In this document: positions 52,101 through 61,065 of the stretch, piece after piece
Layout: each line of letters starts with the position of its first letter
Numbering within the stretch: position 1 is the first letter of the stretch
NCBI RefSeq assembly: GCF_020866845.1
Contig: NZ_CP086594.1
Location: forward strand, 1,054,001-1,118,000
From: Sphingomonas radiodurans
Lineage (GTDB): Bacteria > Pseudomonadota > Alphaproteobacteria > Sphingomonadales > Sphingomonadaceae
Direction: 5' to 3'
DNA length: 64,000 bases
Position numbers and translations under genes: made by a program
The notes under the pieces: model-generated
The model's database searches: none
Seen by the model: only the letters and a program-made list of their open reading frames with translations
Told to the model about the DNA's origin: nothing

Positions 52101-52997
52101 ATGCCCCCCGAAATGACCGAAACCAAAGTTCCGAGCCGCGTCTTTGCCGGCGCGCGAGAGGATGCCGCGTCCGCCAAGGCGGGCATCTCCACCCCACAAA
52201 CCGAAAATCCCGCCTACCGCCTCGCCTTCCAGGACATGGATTTCCTGCTGCGCGAGGATCTGCGCCCGGTCCGCTTCCAACTAGAATTGCTGAAGCCCGA
52301 GCTGCTGCTCGACGAAGCGCACATCGGCTCCACCTTCGTCTTCTACGGCTCGGCGCGCATCCCCGAACCCGCCAAGGCGCAGGCAATGCTCGACATGGCC
52401 GATGAGGAACATCGCCCGGTGGCGGAGCGGCTCGTCGCCAAGTCGCGATATTACGAGATGGCGCGCGAGCTTGCCCGGCTCGCCAGCAATTTCCCGCGCG
52501 ACGAAACCGGCAAGCGGCATTTCGTCGTCTGCTCGGGCGGCGGCCCGTCGATCATGGAAGCGGCGAACCGCGGCGCGGCGGACGTCCACGCCGAATCGAT
52601 CGGGCTCAACATCGTCCTGCCACACGAGCAGGCGCCCAATCCCTATGTCACGCCGTCGCTCAGCATGCAGTTCCACTATTTCGCGCTGCGCAAGATGCAC
52701 TTCCTGCTGCGCGCCCGTGCGCTCGCCGCCTTCCCCGGCGGGTTCGGCACGTTCGACGAACTGTTCGAGCTGCTGACGCTGATCCAGACCGGCAAGGTCG
52801 CGCCGATCCCGGTGCTGCTGTTCGGCCGTGACTTTTGGGAACGCGCAATCAACTTCGACGTGCTGGTCGAGGAAGGCGTAATCTCGCAGCGCGATCTCGA
52901 CATCTTCACCTATGTCGAAACCGCCGCGGAAGGCTGGGCTGTCGTGCAGCGCTTCTACCAGGAACGCGGGCAGAAGAACCCGACCCCACCCGAATAA
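52101..52997 (+). CDS. LOG-family protein (TIGR00730-type nucleoside 5'-monophosphate phosphoribohydrolase)
   Basis: A 298-residue Rossmann-fold protein with an N-terminal extension of about 80 residues. The family signature PGGFGTFDELFELLTLIQTG appears near residue 212, and VVCSGGGPSIMEAANRGA near residue 143. LOG proteins release the base from AMP or cytokinin ribotides; annotation as lysine decarboxylase is historical. Two starts, 52101 and 52113, are possible. A pair of palindromic repeats follows the gene. Confidence 0.85.
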   Translation: MPPEMTETKVPSRVFAGAREDAASAKAGISTPQTENPAYRLAFQDMDFLLREDLRPVRFQLELLKPELLLDEAHIGSTFVFYGSARIPEPAKAQAMLDMADEEHRPVAERLVAKSRYYEMARELARLASNFPRDETGKRHFVVCSGGGPSIMEAANRGAADVHAESIGLNIVLPHEQAPNPYVTPSLSMQFHYFALRKMHFLLRARALAAFPGGFGTFDELFELLTLIQTGKVAPIPVLLFGRDFWERAINFDVLVEEGVISQRDLDIFTYVETAAEGWAVVQRFYQERGQKNPTPPE

Positions 52998-53002
52998 CCC
53001 CG

Positions 53003-53164
53003 CGTCATGCCGGGCTCGTCCCGGCATCCACGGTTCGTCAGGTGCTTACCGTATCAAGCGCGTTACTTCGTCATGCCGGGCTCGTCCCGGCATCCACCTG
53101 TCAGCGCGCGCCGCGCTAGTAGGATTGGCGGAACCGTGGATGCCGGGACAAGCCCGGCATGACG
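53003..53164. repeat. tandem/inverted palindromic repeats (family B)
   Basis: Two direct copies of CGTCATGCCGGGCTCGTCCC plus GGCATCCAC (from 53003 and 53069) and one inverted copy (CCGTGGATGCCGGGACAAGC plus CCGGCATGACGG, ending 53164). It lies between the LOG gene and the convergent cytochrome c gene. Confidence 0.8.
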
Positions 53165-53192
53165 GAAGTACCGTCGAATCCTAAACCCTAAA

Positions 53193-53915
53193 TCAGCGCC
53201 CCGTCTGCTTCGCCGCCGCCGGATCGACCGATGGCGCGCCGCTCGCGGGCGTAGCGGTATTGCCGAGCGTGCTGCTGTCCTGCACCGCCGCGCCGACCGT
53301 CTCGCCGCCTTCGGCCGGTGCCGGCACCGTGCCCGCCGGTACCGTGTCCGTCCCCGGTGCCGTACCAGCTGCCGGTGCCGCACCAGCCGCCGGCGCTGCC
53401 GGCAACGGCAGGTTCGAACCCTGCTGGTTCAGATACAGGATAACGTTCGCGCGATCCTCGGGGTTGGAAAGGCCGGCAAAGGTCATCTTGGTGCCGGGCG
53501 CGAACTTGCGCGGGCTGGTGAGCCACGCGTTCATCTTCTCCCAGTCCCAATTGCCGCCGACCGTCTTCAGCGCATCGGTGTAAGCGAAACCGCCCTTGCC
53601 GGCGACAGCCCCGCCCATCGTCCCGTGCAGGTTCGGGCCGATGCCATTCGGCCCTCCCGACCCGATCGAGTGACACGCCGCGCACTTCTTGAACACTTCG
53701 GCGCCCTTGGCCGGATCGGCGGTCGGCAGCAGCGATGCGATCGGCACCGCAGCGGCGGCGCCACCGCCGCCGGCCTCTTCGGCGGCCTCGATCGGATAGC
53801 CGAACTTCTCGACCTCGCCGGAATGGAACACCATGCCGCCCACGATCGACAGCCCAAGCGCGGCCCCGCATGCTGCCAGCACCCAGCCTGCAACCGTGTT
53901 GTTCCGATCGTCCAT
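53193..53915 (-). CDS. membrane-anchored c-type cytochrome
   Basis: A 240-residue class I cytochrome c. One N-terminal hydrophobic segment (GWVLAACGAALGLSIVGGMVF) probably stays as an anchor. The haem motif is KKCAACHSIG (CAACH, near residue 75), and the methionine ligand is in GTKMTFAGLSNPEDRANVILYL. The C-terminal 70 residues are a Pro/Ala/Gly/Thr-rich tail. It probably carries electrons to a terminal oxidase. ATG at 53915 is used; the frame stays open far upstream but runs antisense to pheA. Confidence 0.9.
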   Translation of the reverse strand: MDDRNNTVAGWVLAACGAALGLSIVGGMVFHSGEVEKFGYPIEAAEEAGGGGAAAAVPIASLLPTADPAKGAEVFKKCAACHSIGSGGPNGIGPNLHGTMGGAVAGKGGFAYTDALKTVGGNWDWEKMNAWLTSPRKFAPGTKMTFAGLSNPEDRANVILYLNQQGSNLPLPAAPAAGAAPAAGTAPGTDTVPAGTVPAPAEGGETVGAAVQDSSTLGNTATPASGAPSVDPAAAKQTGR

Positions 53916-54023
53916 AGTCCGCAGTCGTCCCTGAAATCTGTGCGCGTCCCATAGAAAAGGGTTTGCGCAACGGCAAGCACGCTTGAGGGTGCGAACGCCC
54001 TCGCCTAACGCCGCGGCCACGTT

Positions 54024-54914
54024 ATGGAAAATTTCGCCGCCCCCGCCCGCCCGATCGTCGCCCGCATGGCCGCCGCCGCCGCTTCCGCCCCACACCGCGC
54101 GGTCGCGTTCCAGGGCGCGCCCGGCGCCAACAGTCATGTCGCCGTCAGCGAAGCGTTTCCCGATGCCCTGCCGCTCCCCTGCTTCTCGTTCGATGATGCG
54201 ATCGATGCGGTGAAGCAAGGCGTCGCTGACTGCGCGATCATCCCGATCGAAAATTCGCTCCACGGCCGCGTCGCCGACATTCACTTCCTGCTGCCCGAAT
54301 CCGGCCTCGTCATCACTGGCGAGCATTTCCTGCCGATCCGCCACGCGCTGATGGGCACTGGCCGGCGCGAGGACGTGCGCGAGGCGATGAGCCACCCGCA
54401 GGCGATCGGCCAATGCCGCCATTGGCTCAAAGCGCACGGCATCCAGCCCGCGGCCTATCCCGACACCGCCGGCGCCGCCGCCGTCGTGGCGGAGCGCGGC
54501 GATCCCACGATCGCGGCGCTCGCCCCGCCCGCTGCAGCCGAAATCTACGGCCTCAACCTGCTCGCGACCGACATCGCCGATGCCGATCACAACACCACGC
54601 GCTTCGTCACGCTCGCGCGCGGCGCGCAGCCGCCGGTCGGCGAGGGCCCGTGGATGACGACCTTCATCTTCGAGGTGAAGAACGTCCCCGCCGCGCTCTA
54701 CAAGGCACTCGGCGGCTTTGCGACCAACGGCGTCAATATGACTAAGCTCGAAAGCTACCAGCGCGGCGGCACCTTCGCCGCGACCGACTTTTACGCGGAT
54801 GTCGTGGGCAAGCCGGGCGACGAGAATTTCGATCGCGCGCTCGAGGAGCTCGGCTTCCACTCGAAATGGCTCCGCGTGCTCGGCACGTACCGCCAGGCGC
54901 GCAAGCGGGGCTGA
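54024..54914 (+). CDS. pheA: prephenate dehydratase
   Basis: Converts prephenate to phenylpyruvate in phenylalanine synthesis; 296 residues, without a chorismate mutase domain. RAVAFQGAPGANSHVA near residue 25, ADCAIIPIENSLHGRV near residue 70, and DHNTTRFVTLAR near residue 190 mark the catalytic domain; the C-terminal ACT domain (FIFEVKNVPAALYKALGGFA, then LESYQRGGTF) binds phenylalanine. It is divergent from the cytochrome c gene. Confidence 0.94.
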   Translation: MENFAAPARPIVARMAAAAASAPHRAVAFQGAPGANSHVAVSEAFPDALPLPCFSFDDAIDAVKQGVADCAIIPIENSLHGRVADIHFLLPESGLVITGEHFLPIRHALMGTGRREDVREAMSHPQAIGQCRHWLKAHGIQPAAYPDTAGAAAVVAERGDPTIAALAPPAAAEIYGLNLLATDIADADHNTTRFVTLARGAQPPVGEGPWMTTFIFEVKNVPAALYKALGGFATNGVNMTKLESYQRGGTFAATDFYADVVGKPGDENFDRALEELGFHSKWLRVLGTYRQARKRG

Positions 54915-55017
54915 CGCTCCTGTTCTCCTTCGGCCGCAAGTAAACCCATAGTTACGCTTGCGTCGTCCCAATCGTGTCGTATCACTTCCACAACGAAATG
55001 ACCCTGGGGGGATGACC

Positions 55018-57129
55018 ATGCGGAAGATGTTGCTGGCCGGCGCTGCGCTGGCCTTCTCGGCCGGCGCGCTCGCGCAAGGCACACCCACGCCGCCGCGCGC
55101 GACAAAGAAGCCATTTCAGGTCACCTCGCCCAACGGCGCGCGCAGCGACGACTATTATTGGCTGCGCGACGATACCCGCAAAAATCCCGAGATGCTCGCC
55201 TATCTCAAGGCCGAGAACGCCTATGCCGACACCAGCCTCGCGTCACTCAAGCCGCTGGAAGACAAGCTTTACCAGGAGACGGTGAGCCACATCAAACAGG
55301 ACGACAGCTCGGTCCCGTATCGCAAGAACGGCTATTGGTATCAGACGCGCTTCGACACAGGCGCCGATTATCCGGTGGTCGAGCGTCGCAAGGGCGACAA
55401 GACGGCCCCCGCCGAAGTCATGTTCGACCAGCCGGCAATGGCAAAGGGCAAGGCGTTCTTCGCATTGTCCGATTGGGAAGTAAGCCCCGACAACCGCCTC
55501 GCCGCTTATGCCGAGGATACCGTCGGTCGCCGGCAATATGCGCTCAAGATCAAGGATCTGACGACCGGCCAGCTTCTCCCCGATACGCTCATCAACGTCG
55601 AGCCGAACTTCGTCTGGGCCGATGACAATCGCACGATCCTGTACATCGCCAAGGAGCCGACCACGCTGCGCGGCTATAAGGTCATGGCGCACGTCCTCGG
55701 CACCCCCGTGGCGCAAGACATATTGCTCTACGAGGAGAAGGACGACACCTTCCAAATGGGCATCCGCCGGACGAGCGACGACAAGTTCATCTGCGTCGTC
55801 GTCCAGTCGACCGTCAGCGACGAAGAACGCTGCGCCCCCGCCGCCCGCAGCCCGATCGCCTTCGAAGTGCTCGCGCTGCGCAAGCGCGACTTGCGCTACG
55901 AGGCCGATCACATGGACGGCCACTGGATCGTCCGCACGAACCTCAAGGCCAAGAACTATACGCTGATGACGGTCGACGACGGTCTGACCGGTACCGGCAC
56001 CGAGGCCTGGAAGGATCTGACTCCGCCGAGCGACACCGTCTTCATCCAGGATTTCAAACCGTTCGCCGGATTCGTCGCGATCGATCAGCGCGAGGGCGGC
56101 AACCGCATGATCCGGCTGCTCGACGCGGCCGGCAAGTCGGTGCCCGTCAAGGCCGACGAGCCCGCCTACCAGATGGCGCTGTCGATCAACGAGGAGCCGA
56201 CGACCGATTGGGTGCGCTACACGTACGGCTCGCTCGTCACCCCGACGACGACGTTCGAGGTGAACGCGAAATCGGGCGAGCGCCGCGTGCTGAAGGTCGC
56301 GCCGGTCCCCGGATACGATCCCAAGAACTACGTCACCGAGCGCGTCTGGGCGCCCGCGCGCGATGGCGTGAAGGTTCCGGTCAGCGTGGTCTATCGTAAG
56401 GGCACGAAGCGCGACGGCACCGCCCCGCTCTTCCAATATGCCTATGGCAGCTACGGCTATTCGTCCGATCCCGCGGTCGATCCGGGCCGCATCGGGTTGC
56501 TGGATCGCGGCTTCGTCTATGCCATCGCGCACATTCGCGGCGGTCAGGAAATGGGCCGCCAATGGTATGACGACGGCCATTTGCTCAACAAGAAGAACAG
56601 CTTCACCGACTTCATCGATGTCACGCGCCATCTCGTCGCGCAGAAATATGCCGCGAAGGATCGTGTCGCCGCGCTCGGCGGCTCGGCCGGCGGGCTGCTG
56701 ATGGGCGCGGTCGCGAACATGGCGCCACAGGATTACAAGGTGATCGTCGCGCAAGTGCCGTTCGTCGATGTCGTCACGACGATGCTCGACGCAACGATCC
56801 CGCTCACCACCTTCGAATATGACGAATGGGGCAATCCGGCGCAAAAGCCGTTCTACGATTACATGCTGAGCTACTCGCCCTACGATCAGGTCGCGGCCAA
56901 GGCCTATCCGGCGATGTACGTCGGCACCGGCCTGTGGGACAGCCAGGTGCAATATTACGAGCCCGCCAAATGGGTCGCCAAGCTGCGCGAGAAGAAGACC
57001 GACACGAACCCGCTGCTGTTCCGCGTCAACATGGAAGCCGGCCACGGCGGCAAATCCGGCCGCTTCGAACGCTACCGCCAGAACGCCGAATGGCAGGCCT
57101 TCGTCCTGCAGCAGCTCAACGTCGAGTAA
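55018..57129 (+). CDS. ptrB: oligopeptidase B-type S9 prolyl oligopeptidase, exported
   Basis: A 703-residue serine peptidase with a signal peptide (MRKMLLAGAALAFSAGALAQ). A seven-bladed propeller covers roughly residues 50-420; the catalytic domain has FVYAIAHIRGGQEMGRQWYDDG, nucleophile GGSAGGLLMGAVANM near residue 560, and a late histidine in NMEAGHGGKSGRF. Oligopeptidase B cuts short peptides after Arg or Lys. ATG at 55018 is chosen because GGGGGG lies 6 bases upstream; 55012 is an alternative. Confidence 0.9.
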   Translation: MRKMLLAGAALAFSAGALAQGTPTPPRATKKPFQVTSPNGARSDDYYWLRDDTRKNPEMLAYLKAENAYADTSLASLKPLEDKLYQETVSHIKQDDSSVPYRKNGYWYQTRFDTGADYPVVERRKGDKTAPAEVMFDQPAMAKGKAFFALSDWEVSPDNRLAAYAEDTVGRRQYALKIKDLTTGQLLPDTLINVEPNFVWADDNRTILYIAKEPTTLRGYKVMAHVLGTPVAQDILLYEEKDDTFQMGIRRTSDDKFICVVVQSTVSDEERCAPAARSPIAFEVLALRKRDLRYEADHMDGHWIVRTNLKAKNYTLMTVDDGLTGTGTEAWKDLTPPSDTVFIQDFKPFAGFVAIDQREGGNRMIRLLDAAGKSVPVKADEPAYQMALSINEEPTTDWVRYTYGSLVTPTTTFEVNAKSGERRVLKVAPVPGYDPKNYVTERVWAPARDGVKVPVSVVYRKGTKRDGTAPLFQYAYGSYGYSSDPAVDPGRIGLLDRGFVYAIAHIRGGQEMGRQWYDDGHLLNKKNSFTDFIDVTRHLVAQKYAAKDRVAALGGSAGGLLMGAVANMAPQDYKVIVAQVPFVDVVTTMLDATIPLTTFEYDEWGNPAQKPFYDYMLSYSPYDQVAAKAYPAMYVGTGLWDSQVQYYEPAKWVAKLREKKTDTNPLLFRVNMEAGHGGKSGRFERYRQNAEWQAFVLQQLNVE

Positions 57130-57136
57130 AACAAAG

Positions 57137-57251
57137 CCCTCTCCCCTTCAGGGGAGAGGGTGGCCGAGCCAAAGGCGAGGTCGGGAGAGGGGCAGTACGA
57201 AGCCGGGTCCACTGCCCCTCTCCCCGACCCTCTCCCCTGAAGGGGAGAGGG
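57137..57251. repeat. composite palindromic repeat (family A) after ptrB
   Basis: CCCTCTCCCC-TTCA-GGGGAGAGGG (57137-57160) and its inverted form with TGAA loop (57228-57251) flank a middle that also pairs (GGGAGAGGGGCAGT with ACTGCCCCTCTCCC). Same architecture as 38980-39101. It fills the gap between the convergent ptrB and nudC genes. Confidence 0.85.
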
Positions 57252-57264
57252 AGAATTCCAATTG

Positions 57265-58134
57265 CTACCCCTCCACCCACAACGACAGCAGCGTATGCGC
57301 GATCGCATACGGCGGCGGCGCCAGGAACGGCCCGTCGCCCGCCAGCGCCGCACGCACCTCGTCACGCGTGAACCAGTCCGCGCTCTCCAGCTCGTGCTCG
57401 TCGATCGTAATCTTGTCGTCCTCGGCCATGCCGACGCACGCGATCATCAGCTGCGACGGAAACGGCCACGGCTGGCTGGAAAGATACCGCACGTCGCGCA
57501 CGCGCACCCCGGCCTCCTCCTCGATCTCGCGCGCCACCGCCTCCTCGATCGATTCGCCCGGCTCCAGGAACCCGGCGAGCGCCGAATAGCGCCCCGCCGG
57601 CCACGCCGGCTGCCGCCCGAGCAGCGCGCGCCCGTCATGCTCGGCGATCATGATCACCACCGGGTCGACGCGCGGGAAATGCTCGGCGCGGCAGTTGCCG
57701 CATTTGCGCCCCCAGCCGGCGCGGAACAGCGTCGTCGCCGTCCCGCAATTGGCGCAAAAACCATGCCGCGCGTGCCAGTCGATCACGCTGCGCGCCGCCG
57801 CGAACGTCGCCGCCTCGCCCGGCCGCAACTGGTCGAGCATCGCGAACAGGTTCGGCGCGCGGAACGCCGGCGGCGCCGCCTCGCCCGGTGTGAAGGCGGC
57901 GAAGCGCGGCTTCCCGTCGTCCAGCCCGAGCAGGATGAACTCCGCTTCGTCGGGCGCCTCGGTCAGCATCGTCCAGCCGAGCCGGCCGTCCTCGGTCACT
58001 TCGGGCTCGAAATTGTGCAGCTTCAGCAGCCGCGCCTGCCAATTGCCCATCGCCGTCGCCAGCGCGTCGCTGTCATGCCGCAAGCGATCCGCGCGATCGA
58101 GCAAGCCACCGGTGAACCCCGGAACCAGGCTCAT
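57265..58134 (-). CDS. nudC: NAD(H) pyrophosphatase (Nudix)
   Basis: Hydrolyses NADH to NMNH and AMP and can remove NAD caps from RNA. The 289-residue protein has a zinc ribbon, FCANCGTATTLFRAGWGRKC plus GNC, near residue 135, and the Nudix box GFLEPGESIEEAVAREIEEE plus AGV near residue 195, followed by SQPWPFPSQLM, the NudC-specific SQPWPFPxS motif. ATG at 58134 overlaps the stop of the serine hydrolase gene (ATGA). Confidence 0.94.
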   Translation of the reverse strand: MSLVPGFTGGLLDRADRLRHDSDALATAMGNWQARLLKLHNFEPEVTEDGRLGWTMLTEAPDEAEFILLGLDDGKPRFAAFTPGEAAPPAFRAPNLFAMLDQLRPGEAATFAAARSVIDWHARHGFCANCGTATTLFRAGWGRKCGNCRAEHFPRVDPVVIMIAEHDGRALLGRQPAWPAGRYSALAGFLEPGESIEEAVAREIEEEAGVRVRDVRYLSSQPWPFPSQLMIACVGMAEDDKITIDEHELESADWFTRDEVRAALAGDGPFLAPPPYAIAHTLLSLWVEG

Positions 58135-59489
58135 CGTGCGCGCATCCGGATCGCATCGCGCGCCAGCGCCGCCGGCACACTTTGCCGCAGCCCCCATTTT
58201 TCCGCCGGGAAATATTGCACCATCACCGTGCCACGCGTCTTTTTCACCGGATCGACCCACGCAATCGTCCCCGCCGCGCCGCCCCAGCCATAGGTGCCTT
58301 TCGACGGCCCACCGTTCGGCGCATCCTCGAGATACACCGATCCGCCGGCGCCGAACCCCATCTTCGCCGACATCGCCCCGCCGGTGCCCCCACCGATCCC
58401 GCCGAACGTCACGCCCGCCGGCAGCAGGTTCGACATCGCTAGCGCCACCGTCGCCGGCTTCATCACTTGCCGCCCCTCCAGCGTGCCGCCGTTCGCCAGC
58501 ATGTGGAGGAAGCGGTCATAGTCGCGCGCGCTCGAAACCAGCCCCGCGCCGCCATACGGAAAGCTCGGCCGCTGCAGATACACCGAGCCCGTCCCCGGAT
58601 CGATCGGCGATCGATTGTCGCCCACGAAGATGTAGTTGGTCGATAGCCGCGAAGCATCACTCGCCGGCACGCTCCAATAGGTCGATCGCATGCCCAGCGG
58701 ATCGAGCAGCCGAGTCTGCACGAAGCGATCGAACGGCATCCCGCTCGCCTGCTCGATCACCGCACCCATCACGTCGAGCCCGATCGAATAGCTCCACTTG
58801 GTGCCCGGCTCCGCGATCAGCGGCACCGTCGCGACGCGCTTGGCGAACTCGCGAAGGTTCGTCGGCCGCACCTTGCGCGCCTGCGCCTCGACCTGCACGT
58901 TGACCTGCGCCGGCAGGATGCCGAGCCGCTCATATTCCTTCAGCAACGGCCCCTTGGCGGAAATGTTGTAAGCGAGCCCCGCAGTGTGCGTCAGCAGATG
59001 CCGGATCAGCATCGGGCGGGTCGCCGGCACGCTGTCGAGCGACGTATCGGGGCTCGTCAGCACGCGCATCTTGGCAAAGCCGGGGAAATATTTGCTCACC
59101 GGATCGTCGAGGCTGATCTTGCCATCCTCCACCAGCAGCATCGCCGCGATTCCGGTGATCGGCTTGGTCATCGAATAGATCCGCCACAGGCTGTCCGGCC
59201 CTGCGGCGGGCGCGCTGGCGCCATCGGCGATTCGACCGGCGTTCACGAACTGCGTCGGAAAATCGCCCACGCCGAATGCGCCGACGATCCCAGGCATCTT
59301 GTCCGACGTGACGAAGCCGTCGAACAGCGCTTGCGTCTCGGGCAGGATCGGATTGCCACGCGCCGGAGCGGTCGCGGGTGCCGCGGGTTGTGGGCTCGGC
59401 TGCGGCGCGGGTTGCGCTTGCCGCGCCGCGCTGCCGCTGGCCACCAACACCATTGCCGCTGCCGTACCGGCGAGCCACCTCAGCTTCAT
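58131..59489 (-). CDS. beta-lactamase-family serine hydrolase, secreted
   Basis: A 452-residue class C beta-lactamase/esterase-type protein with a signal peptide and a Pro/Ala linker. The SxxK motif is IYSMTKPITG near residue 112, followed by RHLLTHTAGL and the YSI motif in TKWSYSIGLDVMGAVIE, where many relatives have YSN. The C-terminus has GTYGWGGAAGTIAWVDP. Proteins of this class are often carboxylesterases or D-peptidases rather than true beta-lactamases. ATG at 59489 follows GGGAGAG and overlaps the mutY stop (ATGA), so mutY, this gene and nudC form a coupled run. Confidence 0.87.
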   Translation of the reverse strand: MKLRWLAGTAAAMVLVASGSAARQAQPAPQPSPQPAAPATAPARGNPILPETQALFDGFVTSDKMPGIVGAFGVGDFPTQFVNAGRIADGASAPAAGPDSLWRIYSMTKPITGIAAMLLVEDGKISLDDPVSKYFPGFAKMRVLTSPDTSLDSVPATRPMLIRHLLTHTAGLAYNISAKGPLLKEYERLGILPAQVNVQVEAQARKVRPTNLREFAKRVATVPLIAEPGTKWSYSIGLDVMGAVIEQASGMPFDRFVQTRLLDPLGMRSTYWSVPASDASRLSTNYIFVGDNRSPIDPGTGSVYLQRPSFPYGGAGLVSSARDYDRFLHMLANGGTLEGRQVMKPATVALAMSNLLPAGVTFGGIGGGTGGAMSAKMGFGAGGSVYLEDAPNGGPSKGTYGWGGAAGTIAWVDPVKKTRGTVMVQYFPAEKWGLRQSVPAALARDAIRMRAR

Positions 59490-60523
59490 CCCACTCTCCC
59501 TATCGCTGCTGCCGCCTTGGCGAACACCGTCGGCAGCCCGGCGGCCGCGAGTTTCTCGACCGGCCACCATTCGCCTTCGGCCGGCGCTGAATGCGCGTCC
59601 CAACGCGCCACCGCAAGCGCCGCGTCGAGCGTGAAGTGCGTGAACCCATGCACCACGCCATGCTTGAGCAGCCGCCACTCGGCCGCCACCGGCGCCCCCG
59701 CAAGCCCCGGCGGCGAAGCCTCCCACGGCCCGGTCGGCAGCGCCCGCATCCCACCGAGCAAGCCCCTCGGCGGCCGGCGAACGAGAAACACCTCGCGCGC
59801 GCCTGGCAAGCCACGCTCAAGCCAGAACATCGTCCCGAACCGCGTCGGACGCGCCGCCTTCGCCGGCTTGACCGGAAATGCCTCCTCCTCCCCGGCCGCA
59901 TGTGCCGCGCAAGCATCCGCCAGCGGACACAACAGGCACTTGGGCCGCCTCGGCGAACAGATCGCCGAGCCCAGATCCATCATCCCCTGCGCGAAATCCC
60001 CCGCCCGCGCCTCGGGCGTGATGGCTTCCGCCGCCGCCCGCACCGCCGGCTTCCCCGCCGCGCGAAACAGCCGCGACACCACCCGCTCTACATTCGCGTC
60101 GACCACCACCGCGCGCCGCCCGAACGCGATCGCCGCCACCGCCGCCGCTGTATAGTCGCCCAGCCCCGGCAACCCTCGCAGCGCCGCCTCGGTATCCGGC
60201 AGCGCCCCGCCATGCTCCGCCACGATCGCCCGCGCCGCGCGCACCAGGTTCCGCGCCCGCGCATAATAGCCAAGCCCCGCCCAGGCCGCCATCACCTCGG
60301 CCTCGTCCGCCGCCGCAAGGCTCTCAACGCCGGGCCAGCGCGCGACCCACGCCTCGAAGCGCGGCCGTACGGTCGCGACCGTCGTCTGCTGCAGCATCAC
60401 TTCGGATAGCCACACGCGATACGGGTCCGCCGCCACCCCCGGCAGCGCGCGCCACGGCAGTGTGCGGCGGTGCCGATCGTACCAGTCGAGCAGCAGGTCG
60501 GCGATCGAGCGCTTGGCGTCCAC
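59486..60523 (-). CDS. mutY: A/G-specific adenine DNA glycosylase
   Basis: Removes adenine mispaired with 8-oxoguanine; 345 residues. The helix-hairpin-helix region is LRGLPGLGDYTAAAVAAIAF near residue 114, with the catalytic aspartate in VVVDANVERVVSR. The iron-sulphur ligands are C-x6-C-x2-C-x5-C in ICSPRRPKCLLCPLADAC. A C-terminal Nudix-like domain recognises 8-oxoG. GTG at 60523 is the start. It is divergent from the DUF721 gene with only 26 bases between. Confidence 0.95.
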   Translation of the reverse strand: MDAKRSIADLLLDWYDRHRRTLPWRALPGVAADPYRVWLSEVMLQQTTVATVRPRFEAWVARWPGVESLAAADEAEVMAAWAGLGYYARARNLVRAARAIVAEHGGALPDTEAALRGLPGLGDYTAAAVAAIAFGRRAVVVDANVERVVSRLFRAAGKPAVRAAAEAITPEARAGDFAQGMMDLGSAICSPRRPKCLLCPLADACAAHAAGEEEAFPVKPAKAARPTRFGTMFWLERGLPGAREVFLVRRPPRGLLGGMRALPTGPWEASPPGLAGAPVAAEWRLLKHGVVHGFTHFTLDAALAVARWDAHSAPAEGEWWPVEKLAAAGLPTVFAKAAAAIGRVG

Positions 60524-60549
60524 GCCCCGGCTATGGCATGGGTGGCGCC

Positions 60550-61065
60550 ATGAGCAAGCGCGTCGGCGTCCCCCCCAAGCTGGAAGCCGTGCGGTCGAAC
60601 CGATCGCGTCAGGTATCCGAGCTGCTGCCGTCGGTCGGCGGCGCGGCGTTCCGGCGCTTCGGCTTCGTGCAATCGTCGATCGTCACGCGCTGGTCCGAGA
60701 TCGTCGGTGAAAAGCTCGCCTCGGCCAGCATGCCCGAATCGATCAAGTTTCCCTATGGCAAGAAGCAGGATGGCACGCTGACGCTCGTCGCGCGCGGTGC
60801 GCATGCTGTGATGATCCAGCACGTCGTCCCGGAGATCGTCGAGCGGGTGAATCGCTTCTTCGGCTATCCCGCCGTCGCCAAGGTCACGATCCGCCAGGGC
60901 GACGTCGCGCCGCGCGCCAAGCCGCGCCCGGCACCGACGTTGCGCGCCGTCCCGGCCGAATTCGGCCAGAGCCTCAAGACGATCGCCGATCCCGAACTCA
61001 AGGCCGTGCTGGAGGCGCTCGCCGCCGGCATCGGCGCCACCAGCGGACTGCCCACGATCAAATGA
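60550..61065 (+). CDS. DUF721/DciA-family protein
   Basis: A 171-residue protein of the DUF721 family, whose member DciA loads or assists the replicative helicase DnaB in bacteria lacking DnaC. The KH-like domain spans residues 30-125 (GFVQSSIVTRWSEIVGEKLA, LTLVARGAHAVMIQHV, VERVNRFFGYPAVAKV). The C-terminal part is flexible. The stop overlaps the start of the next gene (ATGA). Confidence 0.85.
   Translation: MSKRVGVPPKLEAVRSNRSRQVSELLPSVGGAAFRRFGFVQSSIVTRWSEIVGEKLASASMPESIKFPYGKKQDGTLTLVARGAHAVMIQHVVPEIVERVNRFFGYPAVAKVTIRQGDVAPRAKPRPAPTLRAVPAEFGQSLKTIADPELKAVLEALAAGIGATSGLPTIK

Noticed and set aside
53003..53164. Possible CRISPR array
   Set aside because: Copies are inverted as well as direct, spacing is irregular, and no cas genes are present; these are palindromic intergenic repeats.
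53916..55088. Upstream extension of the cytochrome c frame
   Set aside because: Stays open only because it runs antisense to pheA; the natural start MDDRNNTV at 53915 gives a normal anchored cytochrome.
55243..57045. 600-codon minus-strand frame opposite ptrB
   Set aside because: Antisense shadow of a clear S9 peptidase; no ribosome binding site or motif.
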